Shown: positions 39,181-49,105, counted from the stretch's first letter. The stretch: 64,000 bases of DNA from CAJCIT01 sp963771305 (GCA_963771305.1 CAVYTS010000036.1:1-64000), one strand, 5' to 3'. Translations and numbers: made by a program. Notes: generated from the letters alone by a model not told the origin.

Positions 39181-39744
39181 GCTCCCAATCTCTATGCTTA
39201 TGTTGGCAATAATCCACTGTCAAAAACCGATCCGACGGGGCACTACATCTGTAATGGGGATCAGTGTAAGCAGGTAGCTGCCGCTTTGGCTACCGCCACG
39301 ACGGCGGCGTCCAGCGACAAGCTCAACAAGGACCAGAAGGGTGAGCTGCAGAAGGTTTTCAGCTTCTATGGCAAAGCTGGGGTTCACAATGGCGTCACGG
39401 TGAATGCCGGTGCGGGCACTTCGGGAACGAACAATGGGGGAACTGGCACAGTCAATGGCAAGACCACGATATCGTTGGATTTATCGCATTGGGACTCCAA
39501 GGATGCCAACCTAAATGGAGGCACTGCGGAAGCGGAAAAGGCTGGCACCGTTATCCATGAGGGTGAACATGGTGTGCAACAGAAGGCAGTAGGGATGCCC
39601 AAAAGCAATCAGCAGGAGTTCAGTGGGGAGCAACAGGCTTTCCAAGTGCAGTCGTATGTCAATCAAGGGTTGGGGGTGACTTCCGCATACGGGGTTTGGA
39701 CCCCGACAGGTGGTTTGTCGGGTAAGGGACTGGCGCGGTGCTGA
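39181..39744 (+). pseudogene. Rhs C-terminal tip with HExxH metallopeptidase motif (headless; split by intron)
   Basis: It starts in mid-gene with the end of the Rhs core (APNLYAYVGNNPLSKTDPTG), followed by a variable tip domain. The tip has GKTTISLDLSHWDS, then AGTVIHEGEHGVQQ (HEGEH at 39556-39570, a zinc-metallopeptidase HExxH) and a downstream FSGEQQAFQVQSYVNQG that could supply the third ligand. Coding then runs into an antisense group II intron at about 39739. The continuation reappears at 42323-42429 beyond the intron. The Rhs body is absent, so this is an orphan tip. Confidence 0.75.
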
Positions 39745-42322
39745 GTTGCCTCGCCCGTTTCCAACCCCTCCCCATAAGAACTGCTCGTGAGGTTTTCCCT
39801 CAAGCAGCTCACCCAGTGAATTTCGTCAAAAGGGTTATGAGTCCTGGTGTCTAACAGCCACTTTCACGTCCCCACTCCCGAGGCCGGGGAGGGGCTGAAT
39901 CTTCCAGTCCCAATAGAGCCCCAACACATCGTAGAGGTATTCGTTACTCCATCGCCGCCAGCCCACGCTCGACTTTCGCCGCCGTTTCCGCCTGGTCAAC
40001 AGGGTGCGGATCTTCAGCTCCACGTAGTCGCGAACCTCGCTAAAGGCCCGACTCGAGTTTCCAACCCTGAAGTAGTTGACCCATCCGGCCAGCGTGGCAT
40101 TGATTTGCTTCACCAGTTCCGCCACGGGAGTTGCGCCCATGCGCGATGATGTCGCGGATCTTCGCCTTGACCGCCTGGCGAGCCTTCTTCTTCGGAGTCA
40201 TCAGGATGAAATATCCTGCCCCGCTTCGCTTGCGTACACGCCGCAGATCAAACCCCAGAAACCCGAATGCGTCACCGTTCAGCGTATTCACCAGTTTGGT
40301 TTTCTCCGTGTTCAGTTCGACACCGATCAGTGCGAACTGTTCCTGGAGGCGTTGCTGGGCCCGTTCTGCCCAGCCCCGTTTGGTGTGATGCCCGCTGACG
40401 GTGATAACAACATCGTCGGCGAACCGGTGATAGTTGACTGCCTCGTAATCTCCGTCTGCCGTTTTACGACGAATCGCGTCGAAGATCCAGTCGACCTCGT
40501 TCAGATAGATATTGGCTGCCAGCGGACTGAACGGTCCGCCTTGCGGGACAACGACCTTTCCGCCAGCTTGAATGATCTGCTTCACGAGGTGCATGACCCG
40601 TGGGTCCTGGATCCTCTGGGCGATCTTATCCAGTAGTACCGAATGCCGGATCGTGTCGAAGTAGCGCGACAGATCAACATCGATGACCGTGGACTTACAG
40701 CCCGCTTCAGACCACGCCGGACTTCGCCAAGGCGCATGTGGTGTTCGCTTAGGTATAAATCCATAAGAGTTCGCGCAAGAGTCGCCTGTCGAAACTGCTC
40801 GAGGATGAGTTTAATGCGCCCTGCATCACGCGATCGGCATTCATGGAATTGAAGTAGTCGAACTTTGCCTCTTGCCCTTCAGAATCTCCTGTACCAGAGC
40901 GTCCGCATGGTTTGTACCTGCCTGTGACAAGATCTTCTCGCACCGCCGCCAGAAACGCAGCGCGTCCCGCTGACTCGATGTCCCGGAAACTCTGGCCGTC
41001 GATGCCGGGGGCACCGCCGTTTCCTTTGGCGATTGGATAAGCCTCCTCCAGGGTCTCCATTTTCGTGATATGCACGAACAGACCGCAGAAGCGATGCGTC
41101 TTTTCAGACTTCGCCTTTCGATAAATCGCCGCCTCAGTTCCTGCAGACTGCCGGGTGCCTTTGTCATCTGCCGAGTCGCCCCGGGGAATTTCACCCCGAG
41201 GCGCTCACAGATTCCGGACGTGAACCTCTCGATTCATCCGGCTCGTGCCACCGAGTGAAAGCTGCCGCCTTCTGCCGAAACCAGCGAGTTCCTCCGGTTG
41301 CCGGTTGACCCTGACGATGTCGACACGAGTGACCTGCTCCCTTCGCTCCTCGGGCATTACCCCGGATCACCGCTACTACGAAGCAGTCCGCCTCTGATTA
41401 ACGCTTCGGTACTTTCAGCCTCGGAGTTCGTCCGCTTGAGCTTTTTCCCTTAGCATAGTCAACCAGGTTCTCAAGTTCGGTACGAAAAGCCCGAGCTAGA
41501 GTCACGCCTTCTATACACGGGACATACCGGCAGTGGGCAGGTAACGGCAGTGCTCGCGGAAAGGGTGCGTCACTAGAGGTTCGATGTTGTAAGGAGTTTT
41601 AGATGCGTATCGAAGGTTCGTTTACACTCGTCTCTCTAACCTATACATGACGTGATCAAATGCCACGCCTTTTAACCATAACGTTCACCACCGCAGCCCT
41701 TAGACCGTAGCAGCTTATGGCAGTTTGAAGCCTCCCCCTACAGAGCGGCTGCGAGGGGCACACCCTCATCTCTTCGTACAGCATGACGCTTTCGCGTCTT
41801 CTTGACACAACACCCCTGCCTCGCCTTGACGGACGGAACATTCACTGGTCCGGACCCTTCCCTCCGGGCGCGTTTTGCTGCACGCCCATCAACGGTACTT
41901 CGATCCGATCCGTCACCCTGTTGCCGGTATACCAGCAGATCACTCGCGGTTATAGCCGGAATCATCCCGACGAGTTTTTTCGCTGGGCCCGAGGGCTTCT
42001 CCAGTTTCCACATCATCCTTCACGCCATGTCGCCGCTGATACCCGCCGGTGAGAGCCGCCGTGTCGGACTCGTTTCGGACAACTCTTGCTGCTTTCGCAC
42101 GTTATCGACCGTCTCAGCCACCGGAGATTCGTGTAACGAGGCTACGTCTGCGTTCACTGCACGTTGCAACCTGGTGCGTTGCGCACACTCCTTTCGAGTA
42201 TGTTTGTCGGAGGGCTCCACCGTCTTGCTTTCGCGCCACGGTGCCTCCCCAGCTACGAGGTCTGAGTCTTTTGACCTCGGTCGGTCTCTCACCGACTGGA
42301 CAATGTGTCCTTGTCTGGACAC
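39739..42322 (-). mobile_element. Group II intron (antisense to the Rhs tip)
   Basis: A 2.6-kb element is transcribed from the minus strand. The 5' end is placed at 42322, where the minus strand reads GTGTCCAGACAAGG. Domain V is recognisable at 39778-39810: GAGCTGCTTGAGG-GAAAA-CCTC...GAGCAGTTC on the minus strand. The 3' boundary near 39739 is approximate (within about 5 nt). Domains I-III occupy about 41170-42322, and the reverse-transcriptase gene lies in domain IV. The RT is broken by frame changes, so mobility is doubtful. Confidence 0.75.
39835..41167 (-). pseudogene. ltrA: Group II intron reverse transcriptase/maturase (frame broken)
   Basis: Start MTKAPGSLQELRRR at 41167. Segments in several frames then give METLEEAYPIAKGNGGAPGIDGQSF, VIDVDLSRYFDTIRH, GGKVVVPQGGPFSPLAANIYLNEVDW, YHRFADDVVI (catalytic FADD), FGFLGFDLRRVR and the maturase region LAGWVNYFRVGNSSRAF...VELKIRTLLTRRKRR. 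At least three to four frame changes (near 41100, 40790, 40720 and 40140) interrupt it. The domain order and spacing are otherwise complete. Confidence 0.88.
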
Positions 42323-42429
42323 GCCAATCAACCAGCGACTGATGCAATATCAACGACAGCAACACAAATCTGGTGGGGGTGGGGTTGGGCGCCGACAGAA
42401 GCTGCGGCACCTGGAGGGCCTCCCCAATG
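42323..42429 (+). pseudogene. 3' end of the split Rhs tip gene
   Basis: Immediately outside the intron 5' end an open frame encodes ANQPATDAISTTATQIWWGWG and ends at a TGA (42428-42430) that overlaps the ATG of the next gene (ATGA). This is the arrangement expected for a toxin tip and its immunity gene. A second frame also stays open to 42449, so the exact tip end is uncertain. Confidence 0.45.
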
Positions 42430-42653
42430 AGGAATGCCACAGTCCATAGACGGATAATCCTGTACCTTCTAGCGTCTCTCCTGATCTTCCTCGCTGTTCC
42501 TAGTGTTTCCATACAGGCGGCGGCGAAAAATGTTAGCTTCTGTGATTTAGCTAAGAATCCTAAGCGATTTAACAACCAGGAGATTACTGTGACGGCACAG
42601 TATGAGAGCGATGGAGTCGAGGGAAGGGGCTCCTGTCCCAAGAGTGTAATTAG
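42427..42653 (+). pseudogene. Secreted protein N-terminal part, interrupted by ISL3 (candidate immunity)
   Basis: ATG at 42427 has GGAGGG seven bases upstream. A strong signal peptide (RRIILYLLASLLIFLAVPSVSIQAAA) precedes FCDLAKNPKRFNNQEITVTAQYESDGVEG, the start of a small exported family. Coding stops making sense at about 42653, where the ISL3 element begins. The probable other half is at 43896-44270. An exported immunity protein would suit a toxin acting in the periplasm, but this is inference from position. Confidence 0.6.
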
Positions 42654-43871
42654 CGTTCGACGGGCAACGGCAGCCGGGCGCAGCAGTGATAGATGGCTGC
42701 GATGAAATTCTTGGCGCTGCGGAATCCGAACGAGCGATGGCTGATCGATTTGATTTTGTTGTTCATTCCCTCTACGGCACCGTTGGAGAGGCGTTGCTTG
42801 GTCCATGACAGGATTCCATCCAGATGGGAACGGAGCGTGCGCGCAAATTTCTTGAACGGCTCCAGGCGTGAGCCCATCGCCGAGCGCATCCATTTCTCCA
42901 GGTGGGCTTTGGCTCGGGCCGGCTGGCGGTAGTCCCAAAAGAGTTGAAAGGATTCCTTGAGGTAATAGGCGCGCACGATCGGCGTGTTCCACCGCACCAT
43001 CGTCGATAGCCGTTCCTTCTGGTCGCCCGTGAGATTCCATGGATTCTTCAGCAGCAACCAGCGGCTGCGCTTGAACACCACTTTCTCCTTCAAACTCAGT
43101 CGGCGCATTTCACTGCGCCGAACTTCCTCGACCGCTTCGTGGAGGTGCTTGACGATGTGGAATCGGTCGAACAAGATCTGCGCATTAGGAGCGTGCTCGC
43201 CGACCAGAGTGGCGTAGGGCGCCCACATGTCCATGCACACGACGCGCAGCGTGTGGCAACGCCGCGTGCCCATTTCTCTGGTGAAGAACGGTTTCACCGC
43301 TTCTTCGGTTCGGTCGTCTCCGACCCACAGCAATCCCCGGCGCTCCAAATCGTAAACCACCGTGAGATACACCTGCCCTTTACGACGGCTCACCTCATCC
43401 ATGCCAATCACATGGACCGGTGGGCGCGCGCGATGGCGTAAACCATACTCCACCGCCCGCTTCACGATCGTCGCCACGCTCTTCCAGTTCAGGCCGTACT
43501 GGCGTGCCGTTCCCTGCCAACTCAACTCCCGTGCCAACCGGGCCACCGCATTGAACAGCGCCGTGGTCACGCGCGCCCACGGCTCCGCCCATGGAAAGTC
43601 CTCTACCCGCACTCCGCATCGGGGGCATACTACGCGGCGCGGATGGTAGCGCAGTTTCAACGGCCACATGCCGCATCGACAGATCGCGCCATTCCCGCTG
43701 TTTTCGCATATTGTGCAACTTCCGGCAGCGCTGTCGGCAAACCCCACAGCGCAAAAGCCGCTGACCCAGTCGGTCGATGTGTACGAGCATGAACCGGTCG
43801 GTTTCTTCCACCTTTGTTACCGTGTGGGCTTTCAGGCGCAACTGTTTTCTGATAAAGGTCTCGATGAGCAC
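42650..43871 (-). CDS. ISL3-family transposase (one frame change)
   Basis: Start GTG 43871 with AAGGGGAT upstream. The N-terminal zinc-finger region has CGVCRQRC, and after a frame change near 43660 CPRCGVRVEDFPW. The catalytic domain shows VIGMDEVSRRKG (D), VVCMDMWAPY (D) and NGAVEGMNNKIKSISHRSFGFR (E). Total length is about 405 residues, standard for ISL3. Terminal repeats are not convincing; the element seems to span about 42654-43918, where ATTAG occurs at both junctions. Confidence 0.88.
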
Positions 43872-43895
43872 TTCGATCCCCTTCCTTTCGGTGGG

Positions 43896-44270
43896 CCGAT
43901 AACAACAGCCCTCAAAGGATTAGATGAATCGGGGATTCAGGCCGCCTACTCCGACGGCAATCTGTTGCATCTGAAACCGTTCAACCTCAATTTCACTTTT
44001 GGGATACGAACCCGTGAAGGCCTGTCTGACTCTACTTGCAGGGAATCGGGGGTCGCGCTGGAAATCGTCCGGGACGCCAAGGGAATGGATCAACTCCGGG
44101 CTGCTCTTCATGGTGGCTACCCGGGGACGCTAGATAAGACCGTGATCGGCACCTTCAATGGTATTTTCCACTGGCTACCCGAAAACCATCCCCCGAGAGT
44201 GCTGAGCGTGCGGAGTATGCAGGGCTTTTCAGTTCACCAAAAGCCGTTGCCGTTCAAGGTTCTGCAATAA
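43896..44270 (+). pseudogene. Secreted protein C-terminal part, beyond the ISL3 insertion
   Basis: The frame encodes LDESGIQAAYSDGNLLHLKPFNLNFTFGIRTREG and DKTVIGTFNGIFHWLPENHPPRVLSVRSM, ending at TAA 44268-44270. Alone it has no start or signal peptide. Its length and style fit the missing second half of the protein starting at 42427, with the ISL3 copy lying exactly between them. Confidence 0.55.
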
Positions 44271-44672
44271 AGCTCTTGAACGCCTGTACCGGTTCCGGGG
44301 CCTCCCCTTTGGGGCGGCCTCGCTGCTATCGTCGGCGCATCGGTGGGTGCTATCCGGGTCTCTGTTCCGGGCCTCTTGCTGAACGCTTCCCAGAACGAGG
44401 AAAGGCGCATACCAAGGGCTCCCATCGTCCCCTTCGCCCACCGGACACGGGCGCAAACGTACAATGGTCTATCCGATGGAAGCGCCACTAGAAGGCCGGC
44501 CGGCAGCCTCTCTTTTAGTAGCCGCCCACCTGTGCCCGCCAGTAAGCGAAAACTCGCATCGGGGATATCAGCTTTCGACCGCCATCCTGCATCCAGGCAT
44601 CGGCTTCGTTAACTCCAATAGGCCAACCGGGTTGGACGTTTGTTTGTACGACGACGGCAGAGGATCTCGTAG
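44271..44672. other. 402-nt region with a strong hairpin, no gene supported
   Basis: GGCC-T-CCCC-TTT-GGGG-C-GGCC at 44299-44319 is a strong hairpin 29 nt after the interrupted gene and could end its transcript, though no T run follows. The rest of the stretch has open frames on both strands that show no family features. Confidence 0.4.
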
Positions 44673-45105
44673 TACCGGCAAGAAAGGGATCAGGAATCAG
44701 GGCTCGATTACTTTGGGGCGAGGTACTACGGGAGTGCGCTGGGGCGGTTTACGAGCCCGGACCCTGCAGGCATCATGAATCAAAAGTTAGTTGACCCGCA
44801 GCAGTGGAATTCCTACGCATATGTCAGAAACAACCCCTTGAGAATGGTAGACACAAATGGCATGTGGCCAATAGACATGCACAACGCCATTATTAATGGG
44901 GCCTTCGGCGGCCTCTCCGCTTCGCAAAGGGGCGTTTTGCAAGCTGCAAGCAAGAGAGTGGACGGTTACCTCAACGGCGGCCAGACTGCTGAGAAGGCAC
45001 CTCAACACGGGATGCGGGCTTGGTGGCAGACATCAGCTGATGCCAGGGCACAAGCGGACAAGTTTATTTCCGACAACGAGTCAAAGGCAGCAACCTTAAA
45101 AAGCA
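44673..45105 (+). pseudogene. Rhs core plus truncated C-terminal tip (headless)
   Basis: The frame opens after a stop at 44670-44672 and encodes the diagnostic Rhs core: RQERDQESGLDYFGARYYGSALGRFTSPDPAG, then NSYAYVRNNPLRMVDTNGM. The tip that follows (PIDMHNAIINGAFGGLSASQRGVLQAASKRVDG...QHGMRAWWQTSADARAQ) resembles a helical tip domain seen in other Rhs proteins. It appears cut short near 45100, where the next gene starts. No Rhs body is present upstream. Confidence 0.75.
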
Positions 45106-45566
45106 ATGAAAGGAACACCCGTGCGTGCACCGGTAGCTTTGCTGATCGTCGTCTGCTTTGTACTTGTGGCTTCCGCTCTCCTCCAGACGAGGAAGGAATT
45201 CGTCGCGTCATGCTCTGTCAGTGTCACGGGAAGGACGGCCGCCCAGCTGCAAACGTACGTGTGTCCGAGATTTGGAATGCCTACTCTTATGACCTGTCGG
45301 GGAGCCAGGACATTCAAACCGATCTTCAAGGCCGCGCGTTTTTTCCCGCGCAGACGTCGACGCACTCTGTACTTTTTTGGTCCCTGAGCCCAATCGTCAC
45401 GCACATAAAATACGGTGCACACGCAAGCTCCGAAACCACGGCTACAGTGGGGATTTCGGAGCCGGGCCTGAAGAGACGCGAAGGCGACGTTGACAGATTC
45501 ACCTGCAGCGGCCATGAGTGCCTCGGCCATCCGCTTGTATATGAAATGAAAATCGCAGGGATTTAG
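45106..45566 (+). CDS. Membrane-anchored carboxypeptidase-regulatory-like protein, candidate immunity (one frame change)
   Basis: ATG 45106. One membrane helix (APVALLIVVCFVLVASALL) anchors a beta-sandwich domain (SCSVSVTG.DGRPAANVRVSEIWNAYSYD, TDLQGRAFFPAQ) of the carboxypeptidase regulatory type. The frame changes near 45225; the corrected protein ends IAGI at 45566. It directly follows the truncated Rhs tip, the usual place of an immunity gene. The anchor and outward domain would suit protection in the periplasm. Confidence 0.6.
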
Positions 45567-45596
45567 ACCGAGGGGTGCCCGCTGAGACAAAAGTAG

Positions 45597-46101
45597 CTGA
45601 AGGCAGCTAACGATCTCGGGTTCATATCGCGGAACCTCGCCAACGTTCTTTCGCGAACCGGCAAGATCGAGGAGGCAGACCGTGAAGCCAACGCGGCTCT
45701 GGTCTTGGCTCCCTACAATCCCGTCGCTGCAAACACCGTTGGCCTCGTCTTGCTCCGGGAAGGAGCCTACGAGAAAGCGATGACCCAGTTTGATCACGCC
45801 ATCCAGGTTGGAACGCATCCGGCTGCAATCGCCTCGACGTTGAACGACACCGGCGCATCCCTGGCTTCTCACGGCCAGTCTCAGGAAGGCGAGTTGCTGA
45901 ATCGCCAACGCGGTGGCACTCAACCCCGCCCTTGCCCAAGCCCGGCGCAATCTCGTCTTGGTCCTGCTGGATCAGGGTAGACGCGCAGACGCTAAAGTCA
46001 GCCTGGATCACGCAATCCGTCCAACTGGACAGCGCACGGAGTATCGGGCTCTCGCCGCACAGATTTCGGGCCTGCAGCCGCAGACAGGCCAAGGGCCTTA
46101 G
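45597..46101 (+). pseudogene. TPR-repeat protein fragment
   Basis: Tetratricopeptide helices are visible: NLANVLSRTGKIEEADREANAALVLAPYNP, VAANTVGLVLLREGAYEKAMTQFDHAIQ and, after a frame change near 45910, NPALAQARRNLVLVLLDQGRRADAKVSLDHAI. The frame opens after a stop at 45594-45596 with no start codon, so the 5' part is missing. It lies just inside the second att-like repeat. Confidence 0.6.
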
Positions 46102-46252
46102 GAATCGGTCTGTCAGCCAATTTGGTGTCTGTTTCGAATGAGCACGGGGAAGACTACCGAGACAGGATAGACGTAATAGACTGCGGATAAGAATATGAAA
46201 ATATTCGAGAAATGGATGCGAGTCTCTGTTTTCAGGAACCTAGCATGGGGTC

Positions 46253-46281
46253 TGGGTTCGAATCCCACTCTCTCCGCCAGA
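46253..46281. repeat. att-like direct repeat (copy 2)
   Basis: It is identical over 29 nt to the tRNA-Ser 3' end (36435-36463), including the T loop, acceptor strand and CCA. No tRNA body is attached upstream, so it is not a gene. Confidence 0.85.
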
Positions 46282-46642
46282 TAACCTGCAGCGCCTCAGT
46301 CTGATCATGTACTGCTGCTGCTTTGATACACGTTGTTTCGATGCATCGGCATCCACTATTGCGGCAGCGATAGACTCTCTAACCGTCCCTGATCCGAGCC
46401 CCTCCGGGCGCCCAGCCTATGAGCCGCACCGCGATCGCCTTGCTGGAAGCCTGACCCGCCCCAGTTTTGATCTCCCACCAGCATGTTAGCTTTGCCAACT
46501 GCGCGGAGAGGGGCCACGGCGCAGTCCTCATGAGCCGACGGGTTACTCTGTGATTGATGACGGCTGCGGGCTTTTGCCAGTAGCAGAGCCAAGGTGGCGC
46601 ACGAGCACCGCTTCGTCCATTCGGTTTTCCCGCATAAACGTG
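46282..46642. other. 361-nt region without a supported gene
   Basis: Both strands have open frames of 60-95 codons but none shows family features or a start with a ribosome binding site. It lies between the second att-like repeat and the DUF218 gene. Confidence 0.4.
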
Positions 46643-47338
46643 ATGCCAGATTTCGCGATCAGCCAAGAAGTTTCGTTTGGGTTAGTGCCAGAAGGTGTCT
46701 GCTTCATTCTTATCGCTGCCGGCTTACTGCTGCGCCGCAGATGGATTGCGAGTTCCGGCTTGCTTCTCCTGTACGCCTTTAGCACGCCTCTGGTCTGCAA
46801 TGCCTTGGTTGGCTTGCTCGAGAGGCGAACGCCTATGGTTTCGATTCGCGACTGCCCCACTGCCGACGCAATTGTCGCATTGGGCGGCGATGATTACCGG
46901 TTAGAGCGGGCGGTGGATCTCTTGCAGGCGGACCGGGCCTCACTTCTCATAGTCACAATGGTGGGCCGGCCTTTATTGGCAGCGGGGGGAACGGGGCCGA
47001 CTCTTCGAGAAATGGCCATGGACCGGGGAGTGCCCGCCACTAAGATTGTCGTAACGGGCGTGGCTCGGAATACCGCTGGCGAAGCGGCCGAAGTGTCGCG
47101 CCTTGCCTGTTCGATGGGATTTCGGAAATCCTGCTAGCTGACTTCGGCGCTGCACATGCCGCGGGCAAGCAGACTGTTTGCGCGGGAGGGCTTCGAGGTG
47201 ACGGGGTTTGCCTCAAACTATGTGGAGTGTTCGAACTGCAGATCACTGATTCCCAGCGCACGTGCGCTGGCCCTGTCGGAGATGGCGCTTCACGAGATGC
47301 TCGGATTGCTCTACGATTCGGTACGGCATCGCGGCTGA
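46643..47338 (+). CDS. YdcF/ElyC-like DUF218 membrane protein (one frame change)
   Basis: Two N-terminal membrane segments (GLVPEGVCFILIAAGLLL and WIASSGLLLLYAFSTPLV) precede the DUF218 domain. This has ADAIVALGGDDYRLERAVDLLQADRA, GGTGPTLREMAMDRGVPATKIVV, NTAGEAAEVSRL and, after a frame change near 47130, SALHMPRASRLFAREGFEV and a C-terminal EMALHEMLGLLYD. This matches ElyC/SanA-type envelope proteins. ATG 46643 (GTG directly before it) is the likely start. It is the only ordinary cargo-like gene in this half of the island. Confidence 0.7.
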
Positions 47339-47906
47339 TTGGATCATCCCAGACGAACCCACTCAGAAGCCTCAAGGCGCCGCGGGCCGCGTTAGAATTT
47401 GCCACGAGGATTACGAAGCGAACTCCTGAGACGGGTGACAACCTGAAGACACAAGGCCTCCTTCTTCTTGGACTTGCGGGCCTCTTACTTTGAACGGATG
47501 TGTCGAATTGGGGAAGAGAGTCGAGATGGGCGGCGCTCTTCCGGAGAATGTGAACTGGTCGGGATGGAGCTCGGGCGCGCCAGCTGTAGGTGGAGGGTTA
47601 CCAGCCCCGCCCTTTCGGTTGCGGGATGGGTTCACAGTTCCACCATGGCTACGGGTCGGGATGGAGCTCGGGCGCGCCAGCTGTAGGTGAGGGTTACCAG
47701 CCCCGCCCTTTCGGTTGCGGGATGGGTTCACAGTTCCACCATGGCTACTTTTCCCGAGGCCCCCCTATAATCCCGGACGGCCGGGTTTCCCTGGTCCGTT
47801 TGAAACCTTGGCTTTCTTCCGTGGGCCTTCCCAGTTGAGAGAGGTTAAAGCGCTGGCTCGCATACACCCCTGCCCTTCCTGGTTTACCCTCAGCCTCGTC
47901 TCTAGC
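47339..47906. other. 568-nt region with tandem repeat, no gene supported
   Basis: It contains the two-unit 97-nt repeat at 47557-47747 and ends at the IS630 left inverted repeat. Open frames across the repeat reflect its high GC content and are repetitive in themselves. Confidence 0.5.
47557..47747. repeat. Two-copy direct repeat, unit about 97 nt
   Basis: Units at 47557-47653 and 47654-47747 are almost identical, differing by one base in GGTGGAGGG/GGTGAGGG. Each begins GGTCGGGATGGAGCTCGG and ends at CCACCATGGCTAC. Confidence 0.85.
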
Positions 47907-49105
47907 TAGTGTATTGTCCAACAAATAACTAGACAAATTTGGAGATCCGGATTATCCTGGGGCATGGGTAAGTCATGTCAGCCTTCTGCCGTGGACAGGA
48001 GAAGCTTGAGCAGTGGATCGCGGCGCATGGAACACCGCAGCAAGTGGCTTTGCGCTGTCGGATCGTGGTGGCAGCGGCGACGGGAAGTCCGATGTCGATA
48101 TCGCGAAGCAGCTTTCGGTGAACCGCAATACGGTGATTCTGTGGCGGAAGCGCTTTGGCGAGGAGGGATTGGACGGTCTGTGGGATATTGCTCCGGGCCG
48201 GGGACGGAAGCCTCTCTACGAAATAGACAAGATCGCGGCCATCGTGGATGCGACCCTGCAAACCAAACCGGCGGGGATGACGCATTGGAGTTGCCGGACC
48301 ATGGCAGAGAGCCAGGGCGTCAGTAAGTCCACCGTCAACAATATCTGGCGCGCCCACAAGTTGCAGCCGCATCGCACCAAGACGTTCAAGCTGTCGCGCG
48401 ATCCGAAGTTTCTGGAGAAAATGACCGATGTGGTCGGTCTGTACCTGAATCCTCCGCAACAGGCAATCGTGCTTTGCGTGGACGAAAAGAGCCAGATTCA
48501 GGCGCTGGATCGGACGCAGCCCGGATTGCCCATCAAAAAAGGCCGTTGCGGCACAATGACCCACGATTACAAGCGCAATGGCACAACGACTCTGTTCGCC
48601 GCTATGGACACGTTACAAGGCAAGGTCGTCGGCGAATGCCATCAGAGGCACCGGCATCAGGAGTTTCTGAAATTCCTGCGCCGCCTGGACAAGGAGTTCC
48701 CCGGCAAGGTCCCGTTACATCTGATCATGGACAACTACGGCACACACAAACACGAGAAAGTAAGGGAGTGGCTGAAACGTCATCCCCGGTTCGTGCCTCA
48801 CTTCGTACCGACCAGTTCCAGTTGGTTGAATCTGGTGGAGAGATGGTTCGGTCACCTCGACAACAAGGCCATTCGCCGCGGCGTCTTCCTCAGCGTCGCC
48901 GACCTCCAGTCGTCCATCGAAGCCTTTCTCCAGGCCTGGAACCAAGAACCCAAACCCTTCGTGTGGACCGCAACCGTCGAGTCCATCCAGGAGAAGCTCA
49001 CCCGTTGCCGCCGAACTCTGGAACAGATCCTGCCCGGCTGCACGAGTCCCAAGTCCAGAAAACGGAAAAAAGTGACTGTCTAGTTATTTCGAAGACACTA
49101 CACTA
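47907..49105. mobile_element. IS630-family insertion sequence
   Basis: Terminal inverted repeats of 29 nt (47907-47935 and 49077-49105) match at 24 of 29 positions, beginning TAGTGTA and ending AAATAACTAGACA. It encloses a single transposase gene. The outside sequence CTAGC...GCTAG suggests insertion at the central TA of a CTAGCTAGCTAG palindrome, in keeping with IS630 TA targeting. Confidence 0.85.
47975..49083 (+). CDS. IS630-family transposase (one frame change)
   Basis: An N-terminal helix-turn-helix (KSDVDIAKQLSVNRNTVILWRKRFGEEGLDGL) precedes the DDE domain: VLCVDEKSQIQALDRTQP, HLIMDNYGTHKHEKVREWL and SSSWLNLVERWFGHL, ending RKRKKVTV. The frame changes near 48085, joining the start MSAFCRGQEKLEQW (ATG 47975) to the remainder. 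Length is about 369 residues. Confidence 0.9.

Noticed and set aside
42649..43923. ATTAG at both sides of the ISL3 gene as a target duplication
   Set aside because: Five bases are too few to trust, ISL3 elements usually make 8-bp duplications, and the inner sequences show only weak inverted similarity. I kept it only as a hint.
44299..44319. An intrinsic terminator after the ISL3-interrupted gene
   Set aside because: The hairpin is strong but no T run follows on either strand, so it is reported only as a hairpin.
46200..46283. A second tRNA-Ser gene at 46.2 kb
   Set aside because: Only the 3' 29 nt match; there is no acceptor 5' strand, D arm or anticodon arm upstream.
47490..47838. Overlapping open frames across the 97-nt repeats as a repeat protein
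   Set aside because: Frames are open in several phases at once because of base composition; no start site or domain supports coding.
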